From Multifurca ochricompacta (taxonomy: Eukaryota > Basidiomycota > Agaricomycetes > Russulales > Russulaceae): a DNA stretch of 64,000 bases. Positions 56,733 to 64,000 of the stretch are shown piece by piece. Position 1 is the stretch's first letter. Each line of letters begins with the position of its first letter. The notes under the pieces were generated by a model. It made no database searches. It was not told the origin of the DNA and saw nothing but the letters and a program-made list of their open reading frames with translations. The stretch lies in the NCBI GenBank assembly GCA_022496185.1, contig WTXG01000003.1, forward strand, positions 310,001 through 374,000, read 5' to 3'. A program made the position numbers and the translations under genes.

Positions 56733-58089
56733 GTCGCTACAATACACCCCTTACACACACCACAGCAGCAGCGATAAGCGGCGGCGACGGCGGCGATGGC
56801 GATGGGGTCTCCGGTTTTAGAGTGTTTTGGTTCTCCGCGTTAAGGTAGCCAAACCCGCGGCTTGGTCGGAGAGAGTCGCTAATCACTTGGACCCGAGTTT
56901 CCCTTTTGGTATGGTGCGATTCATCTGAATGATGATAGTCCAAAAACCCGGATTTTGGACGATGAACAAGACGCAAGACAAGACAATTATAATTAATGAT
57001 ATTTACTGCTGTTGTTGAGGAGGAAAAAAGGAAGAGGAAGATGAAGATGAAGATGAAGATGAAGATGTGATAATATTTGTTTTATAAATTATTACAAAAT
57101 AAATATGAAAATTTACGGAACACAGGATTAATTTCCTTTTTTAGTATCTTCAAGGGATGTCGGTTCACTCCTCTCCTCACCTCACTCCTCACCTCCCTCT
57201 CTCTCCCTCTCTCTCTCTCTAAACTCCGGCTGTGAGTGAGCCTGAATGGAGAAGGGAAAGGAAGAGAAGGGAAGGGGTGTACCATATGTCCTTGTCATCA
57301 CAGCGCTCAACCATTTCCCCTCAAAAAAAAAAATAAAGTCCAGAACTGGTCATCATCCATCCATCCATCCATCCTACCTACGTACGACGTTCTAGATGCT
57401 ATTGGGTTTGGTTCCCTCCCTTTTTCCCTTCCCCCTTCCCCTTCCCCTCTCCTCCCCTCTCCTCCCCCCTAGTTAACATAAAGAAGAGGAACAGAGTCAC
57501 ATCTCACAAATCTCACATCTCAAAACTTTGGTACCCTCATTCCACCTTCATGGCTACCCTCTTAAAAAGCGCCCAACTTCCCTTCCCATTTCCCATTCCC
57601 ATAATCCGTTTTCTGTTCCATATACGTCTTGGTCTGTAATGCGCTCTCAAACTTGTCAGGCCCGATCTCTACACAATCAACCGTATCTCTTCCCATTCCC
57701 TTTCTTTCCCCCCCCTTCTCTCTCACACCCACACCCTTTCAGTTTCCCGTTTCCTTTCCAATTTTATTGACATTCACCAATTCATCGGATCTCTTTTCCC
57801 CATTTCGGCGTCTTTCAGTATTTTCGGCGTCTTTCTTTTTTTTTTGCGTCAGCTTTCGACAAAACAAAACGTTACTTGTGACTACTTTTTTTCATGACTG
57901 GCCCGTTTACTAGCCGTCCTCGGACCACCGCCCGCCATCTATATAACTGTCCGTCCGTCCGGTTCGCTACTCTTCTATTTCCTCTCTCTTTGTCCCTGCG
58001 CTCGACCCTGCGCGTGTCTCATCCTCATCCTATACTTCTCGTTCATCGCCATTGTTTTGATCTCTCACGCATATACACACCTTCTCTCC
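56733..58089. other. Long divergent intergenic region VPS23/TEA gene
   Basis: 1.36 kb with (GAAGAT)n at about 57037-57066 and (CCAT)n at about 57356-57374. A long C/T-rich tract (57420-58080, plus strand) leads into the TEA-domain gene, typical of a fungal promoter and long 5' leader. No gene recognised. Confidence 0.55.
57037..57066. repeat. (GAAGAT)n tandem repeat
   Basis: About five hexamers in the VPS23/TEA intergenic region. Confidence 0.85.
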
Positions 58090-59733
58090 ATGGGCATGTC
58101 TCCATCTCCAAAGTCTTCTCCGAGGGGTGCGAGGTCCTCCCCTTCTCCCTCAGGTCATAGGACTCTCACCCCTCAACGGAAGCACAGAAAGATGCTCAAA
58201 GACGGTACCAGTGAAGTATGGCCAGAGAGTGTCGAGAAAATTTTCGTTGATGGTGCGGTCATCATTCCACCTTAACTTGCTCTTGTTCGCCTTATCTTTA
58301 CGTGTCCTTCACCTCAGGCCTTCGGCATTACTGGGAGTCTCCATGGGCTACATATTCCCGGGGCCGCAGCCGATGGCGGAACCAGTTTCTTGTTGACTAC
58401 CTTAAGGACTCTGGGATAGAACGTCCAAGAAACAAGTCGCGAGTCATATTCAAGTTTTGCGAAATATGTGGAAAGGCGAGAAAGGTATGTTCCCCCCTTT
58501 GACGCTCATCTTGGGCGAATTTTAACCTTTCTTACCGCGACTAGAATATCAATTAGTCGCTGGAGGCGAGGAGCTTTTTCAAGAGAACGGATTGCTTGCC
58601 CACAAGTCCGGTCCTTCGCGCGTATCCCCGTCAGACGTGTGTGTCAAGGAGGAGCTCAAGGAAGTGCAATCACCGTTCCCACCTCGCACACCCTCGGACT
58701 CCAGCGAGTTCCCATCTGAGAGTGAAAGCGCGAGCCTTGATGCCCTTCATGCGTTAGATATGCCGATAGACCGTACCCCGGGCGCATTCCTCGCTCCCCT
58801 TCCTCTTCCACGCCCTTCTCAGCATAGAGGTTCCGTCAAGGATGAGGGTTTTGATCTTAGTCTGCCCTTTTCGTCGAGCGCACCCCCTCCTTCGTCGTTT
58901 GTGGGTCCCAGTGCCTCTTCACCCCATCGTGTCCAAAATAGTGTTACGGCTGTTTCGCTTTGCGCCGATGGCATGCAGCCATTAGTCGTCGATGTCAGCC
59001 GGTATGCATTGCCATCATCATCGTCGCTTCCGAATTACCCGTCGCATGTTTCCATCCACATCAAACTTTCCCTTTCATCCCTTCATGACGTGTCGAGCCC
59101 ACCCACGCTGCACGGATTTTCTGGAACTGTGACCTTTGCCGCACCTTGGACCTCTGTGGCGCAATGCGTGACTCGAGTATTCGCAGGTGGTGTATGTGAG
59201 TCCGTAGAATACGCCTATTTTGAGCCACCGGCACAGCTGTCGCCTGTATCAATGACACCAATTACGACGCCACTGCCCGAGTCGGGGCTATCGAGTTGTA
59301 GATGGGGAACCATAGGTGAGTTTACGCTCCGCAGGTAGGCGTGCCTCGTTGCTGACACGTGCACACGTGCACAGGTGTGGAAACTCGCCTCATCCAACAG
59401 GTCATCGTTGACCATGAGGAACTCGCGTGGATCACATACGACCTGACTCGTACAGCTAATGGCCCACCGACTGCGGAGGTACTGAGCGTACAGAGGAACC
59501 CCCAAGACCAACATCTCGCCGCACCTACCGCTATTCCGGAGGCTGCGTCTTTCTTGAATCTGAACAACTGGAGCTCAGGGTCTTATTCCCCATACACATC
59601 TTATGTCCCTCGTTCACAAGAGCCTTCTGCCATATTTCCCCCTTACTCATCTCATCTCGGCAGTTCGCCCACCTTGCCCGATAGCGGTGACCACCAGTAT
59701 ACCCAATACTCTTCGTCCGTTCTCTTCTCGTAG
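58090..59733 (+). CDS. TEA/ATTS-domain transcription factor
   Basis: The start at 58090 (an in-frame ATG also at 58057) precedes a Ser/Pro N-terminus. The TEA domain follows: 'HRKMLKDGTSEVWPESVEKI', then (spliced) 'GLRHYWESPWATYSRGRSRW' and 'RNQFLVDYLKDSGIERP'. The DNA-recognition helix of the family, 'KQVASHIQVLRNMWKGE', is plainly there but in the next frame. One A is missing in the AAA run at 58430-58432, and with it restored the following splice (at about 58485) is also in phase. As written the frame stops soon after the intron. C-terminal to TEA are Pro/Ser-rich regions and a beta-rich part ('LHGFSGTVTFAAPW', 'EELAWITYDLTR'). Fungal TEA factors (AbaA, Tec1) control conidiation or filamentous growth; the role here is unknown. 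Confidence 0.88.
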
Positions 59734-60094
59734 GTCCCTCAGTCGACCATACCCCCCCGCTCTCTTCGGGCCTCATACTGCTGCCCGCTTACAAAATGCA
59801 CCGCTATCTCTTTTCTTTCCTTCTGTATTTCTTGCCGGAGTCAGGGACACTGTCTGCACATCAAGAGGACCACTTTGAATCATTCTCCTTTCCGTTTTTC
59901 GTATATCTTACTGGTCATTTAGTTTCCGTGCATCTCCCACCCCACTGTATTGTGTACCCTCTGTAGATTAGCTCCCCTCTGAACTCGGCCGCCACCACCT
60001 GCATATCATCGTTGCTCCACATATACATATTTTTTTTTTGGACACCCTCTGGACCTTTTGCGATGATCTTTCTACCCTTGTTCCTTCTACTATC
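59734..60094. other. Convergent intergenic region TEA/NOC3
   Basis: 360 bp, presumed 3' untranslated sequence, with T9 near 60030. No feature recognised. Confidence 0.45.
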
Positions 60095-62969
60095 TTATGT
60101 GCGCACATAGTTGGCAAGATTGGCAGCAGCCTCGCGCACCTGCGCGTCGACGTGCACCGTTCGAAGTAAATGCAGTTCATATGCACTCGTGGCGAAAGGG
60201 TTACTCAGTTGCGGATCCTCCACGTCAGGTCGATAAATGCCATCGACGGTACTTTCCTCAGTCGAAAGTAGAGCTTCCAGTCGGGGATCATGAGTCACCA
60301 ACCTGGTGACAAACTCCAGCGCGCGAAACGCAATTGCGCCTGGCCAGTGCAGCGCCGCTGTTAGCAGGCGCTTCGCGAACGCCGCAGCGCGCCAGGGCGG
60401 CACAGCCGCGCGGGAAGCGAATGCAAGGTGAAGTGCACGAAAGAGGAGGTCGCTCACGGGCGGTGAGGACGATGGCGAAGGCGCATCACTTGAAGGCGTC
60501 GCGTCGATTTCGGGCGCTAAGCTGAGTGACAGAACCAGAGTGTACAACTGAGTTGTGAAGTCACTCAGGTCGACGTTGAGCGCCTCGCCTATACGGCGAC
60601 GTCAGAATGGGTGTATCAGAAGCTGTGTGGGGGGGGGGGGAAGAACGCGCGCGCGCGGTGCCGTCTGACAGAGTGAGCGCTACGCACCTTGTCCGGAGAG
60701 GAGTTCGTATGCCGTAATGATGGACCATAACTGATGCCGAACGCTCTCCCCAGGCGCGGCGAGAGCATGTGATTGCTCTCTTGGGGTATTGTCATCTTTG
60801 TCGCCGCTCCCGGTGTATGGCACCCGTGTGATCAGATCCTTGAGAACACGCATGAGGTCACGGAAAAAGTCGATGCTAACGAGATGAGCGTATTTTGAGA
60901 TACCCTGAAGCGCGGCGGGGAGCAGCGGTGTTGGGACAGGGTTCTTCAGAATCCGGAAGTACAGCACGAACAGGAGCTTTAGAGTTTCTGTTTGCTATTG
61001 CGATCAGTGTACAATTAGTTGACCATTCGAAATGGAGAGGGCTGTCATGAACTTACGTTTGAAACGCGTTCTTCTTTGTCCACGCTGGCTTCGGCTTCCT
61101 TCATCTCCTTCTCAATCTCTTTCCTTTCCTTGAGAGCCTTCTTCGCCTTTTTGCTTAGATGGGTAGACTCCGCTCCTTTACCTTTCGATTTCTTCCCTTG
61201 CTTCATCTTCTCCCGCTTGATCTCCTCACGCTCTACTTTCGCTTCCGATGCGCGAACGCCAAGTTCGGTTTTAAGTCGGAGATGTAGAAGACAATTCAAG
61301 ACTTTAGAATGAACATTGAAGCGACGTTCCTTGATCATACGGTTCAAAAGCCGTACAATCTCGAGCGATGGGACACCTGTCTCGTCTGCGCGGAAACCGA
61401 TACAACACTATTAAGGCAAAGATCTGATGCCTATGTGACAAGAGTCGGATACGGTGCACACGTACAAAGAGAAAGATCACAGCACCTCATCCCATGACTT
61501 CTTACTTAGCCGAGCTACAATGGCACTCGCGACGTTGACGCGGAAATTGAAGTGAGTGACCTCAACCAGAAGTGTACACAAGCATCTCAAGGCGACGTCT
61601 TCTAAGCCTGATTTCGCTGCGGAGTTTGGTGTGAGCTTCCCTGGGGTACAGGCAGGGAATCAACAACCTACTTTTCATTTCATTGCTAAGACATTTGAGG
61701 TAGTTTTGGTATACGCTGACCAAGCCTTGTTCCCACTCCCGGGTACGGGAGACCATCTGACTGGTTCTTTCGGCCTTTTCTTTGTCAGTCAGTTCGCGAA
61801 TTCGGTATCCTGGAATAATATCCTTGAAGACTGCAAGTTGTGACAGCATGGTCAACTTGCGGATATAAGGGTCATTGGTGACAGGTTCGGGGTGGACCGG
61901 GCTTGATACCTCCGGCAAAGAGAAGGTATGAAGCCGCCGCAGGAGACCGAGCTATGAATCGTTTGAGTTACAAAGGCAAGGGCACACAAGGTCATAGATT
62001 GGAAGCCCACAGTATTTTCAGGGTCCGCAACGATTTCTTGACAAATGCCTGCGATTTGCTCTTTCGCAATTTGTATTCGCAGTTTTCTGGACGGGTTGCT
62101 GATAACATCAATAACAGAAAGCCGTCCGAAACGAGCACCAGTTGTAATGTCCTCTCTAGTCGGCTCAGGTTCAGGAGCTTGTTCTGAAAGACCCTCCTCA
62201 CTGTCCTCTTCCGGTTGCGCTTGCACAACAATTTTGGGGCCGGTCCGTTGTATTTGACCATCACGGAGCTTGATTGGCAGTTGTCAATGACCACTTCCCC
62301 GTCGGACCATGATGGCCGCCTTCGGCGTGAGATGACCTCATAAGACATCTCAACGTCGGAATCTGCCCTTATGTGTTTCCCGCGAGAGCGGGATCTATCA
62401 GATTTCAATGGCACATCTTCATCAGACGCATCATCTTCTGACGAGTCAACCTCTGATACGTCTTCCCAATATCAGAGGACCAAGTCTCCTCATCATCGGT
62501 GTGAGAGTTGACGGAAGGAAGGTCATCGTCTACAGGAGCCCTGCGTACAGGCCTGTCTAAACGATGTAAACGGTCCTGCTCCCTTTTACTCCTGATAGAG
62601 TTCTTAATTCGTAGTCGCGCGACCAGAGTGAAGTAATACTCACCTCGAGATTGCACTCTCATCTAGAGTCTGCAAAAACAAAGCGCCTGCTCCGAACTCA
62701 TCGATGAAACCAAGAGCGTCATTATCTAGGTCCGAATCCTCAGAGTCATGGTTTCCGCGGGGGACGTCGATTATAGTTCGCTCCAAGGCACGTTGCTTGC
62801 CCTTAGCTTTAGCAGACTTTGCAGGCTTGACAGACGTGCCTAAAGGAGGGGCAACTTTGCGTCTTTTTGAAGACTCCTGGCGAAAAAATGCGTAAGTACA
62901 CATATTCTTAAGTGTACCAGGACATACCTGGCTGTTTTGATGAGCGACTCTTTTTGCATTAACCCCCAT
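60095..62969 (-). CDS. NOC3: Nucleolar complex-associated protein NOC3
   Basis: The start at 62969 gives 'MGVNAKRVAHQNSQ', then a Lys-rich segment, 'DNDALGFIDEFGAGALFLQT' and an acidic stretch. The core follows: 'RFGRLSVIDVISNPSRKLRI', 'PYIRKLTMLSQLAVFKDIIP', 'GYRIRELTDKEKAERTSQMV', 'FNFRVNVASAIVARL' and 'KERRFNVHSKVLNCLLHLRL'. A KKxKK-rich loop ('LSKKAKKALKERKEIEKEM') and 'LVSIDFFRDLMRVLKDLI' follow. The C-terminus is 'SAYELHLLRTVHVDAQVREA'. NOC3 acts with NOC2 in 60S pre-ribosome maturation and transport and in replication licensing. One base is missing in the ccc run at 62465-62467, where the acidic stretch changes frame. Divergent from APC5. Confidence 0.92.
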
Positions 62970-63130
62970 TGATTGCAGGTGCAGTGCGAAATATAAGATG
63001 AGCGGGAGAGTTGTGAGCTATGTATAGTATAGTAGAAAAAGGGAAATAACGTCAGACGGTCACGTGGACCACATCTACATTATGCATTTAACTAATTGAT
63101 GTTAGAGGCCGGCCACGCAACAATTCAATA
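62970..63130. promoter_or_regulatory. Divergent promoter NOC3/APC5
   Basis: 161 bp between the proposed starts. It contains a CACGTG core near 63061. Confidence 0.45.
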
Positions 63131-64000
63131 ATGGAGGAACCTGAATCACCACCTACCGCGCATACACTCAGACCTCATCATATTAGCCTTCTCATGGTCA
63201 TAATGTTGCTTTATCGACATTACCCTCGCAAAAGGTTTCATCCTTCTTTTCTAATCCACGTGCATAGAGTGTTATTGGAGGAAGTCGTTGAGGTAGCCCT
63301 TCCGACAATCGACTGTCCAGCCTGACTAAACGTTTCTTTCAGGTGATCCCTCCAAGGTCGTTTCCCAACCTACTAGAAGCTCTTAAGGCTGCTCCTCACA
63401 GTGACAGCGATGGCGCAGCCCCCTTTTTTGAGTCTCTCAAACCAAAGGTGTGTGTAGTTTACAGAGGAAAGCGTACGTTTTTACAACCGTTTGATAATAG
63501 TACATGGATTTTGTGTCGGTCGACCACATGACGAACTTCTTCCACGGTTTGCCTAGTCGTTTCCAGGGTCTTTCGCGATTCGACAAATGTTATAGGTGTA
63601 TCTTACCTGTACGTGGACCACAAAAGTGGAGAAGATGTACGTGATATGATACCTTCAACGCAATCACCCTGCTCAGCCGCGTTCTTGTAGGCAGATATTG
63701 TGTGATCGTCTCCAAATCATTGTTATTGATCTTATTAGCTTCCTAGAATCGGCGCTCGATATTTGGCTACTTTTGCCGGAGAGCCGTGGTTTCGTACATG
63801 AAGCTGTCCTTCGCCGGCGTGTCCAGACTCCGTCTTGACTATCATGAATGGCTAAACGGGAGCACAACGGCAGGGTACAAGGATTTTCAGAGAGACTTAA
63901 TCACATTTGGCATGTTTCATTCGTGGAGTGTGTCGGGCCTAACTGAGTATTGTCGTCAGATACTCTGCTGATAAAGACGCATGCAGATGAATACCGCTGG
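63131..64000 (+). CDS. APC5: Anaphase-promoting complex subunit 5 (5' part; runs off the window)
   Basis: The start at 63131 gives 'LRPHHISLLMVIMLLYRHYP' after a short acidic lead. After introns come 'FPNLLEALKAAPHSDSDGAA', 'MDFVSVDHMTNFFHGL' and 'SIFGYFCRRAVVSYMKLSFA' with 'GVSRLRLDYHEWLNG'. The 'FGYF.RR....F.KLSF.GV..L..DY..W' pattern is characteristic of APC5, a TPR-type scaffold subunit of the APC/C. The gene is truncated by the window end. The exon join around 63590-63740 is inferred, and a one-base loss there cannot be excluded. Confidence 0.75.

Overview
This is nuclear DNA of a filamentous fungus, most likely an agaricomycete basidiomycete. Genes are dense and split by many short introns of about 45-70 nt. 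There are GT-AG splice sites every few hundred bases, several divergent gene pairs share promoters of 100-200 bp, and the families fit (agaric-type BTB/POZ genes, a GPI-anchored cupredoxin, SRC1, HEI10-like RING protein). I cannot name a species. I see no virus, CRISPR array, rRNA, tRNA or toxin gene.

Layout. 1-5.6 kb: an HEI10/Zip3-like meiotic RING gene, then a 1.3-kb element with long terminal inverted repeats. 5.6-8.6 kb: a one-pass LEA2-domain membrane protein and a YeeE/YedE sulfur-transport-type membrane protein. 8.7-17.6 kb: SLT11 (splicing), UBA3 (NEDD8 E1), RCL1 (rRNA processing), NPR2 (TORC1 control) and OGG1 (DNA repair). 18.7-20.6 kb: two tandem BTB genes. 21.5-31 kb: NMT1, UFD1, CCT4 and an armadillo SmgGDS-like gene. 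31.2-34.4 kb: an accessory pocket with a nine-exon aldo/keto reductase, easily missed because no exon gives a long ORF, beside a decayed cytochrome P450. 35-41 kb: APC15, an OTUD6-type deubiquitinase, AP-1 beta and a NEPRO/RMP1-like nucleolar protein. 42-49 kb: cupredoxin, an Mso1-like protein and sulfide:quinone oxidoreductase. 49-64 kb: SRC1, a 2.5-kb gene-free stretch, VPS23, a TEA/ATTS transcription factor, NOC3 and the 5' part of APC5.

Most genes are housekeeping and are not a functional cluster. The main physical theme is divergent pairing (UBA3/RCL1, NPR2/OGG1, UFD1/CCT4, APC15/OTU2, AP-1 beta/NEPRO-like, NOC3/APC5).

The most important caution concerns reading frames. At about fourteen places the conserved reading frame of an otherwise intact gene is lost by exactly one missing base, usually in a homopolymer. 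All shifts have the same sign, and essential genes are affected (NMT1, RCL1, NOC3, AP-1 beta). I read this as uncorrected assembly error, not mass pseudogenisation. The P450 is different: it also has substitution nonsense codons. Exon limits are inferred by eye from splice sites and family conservation.
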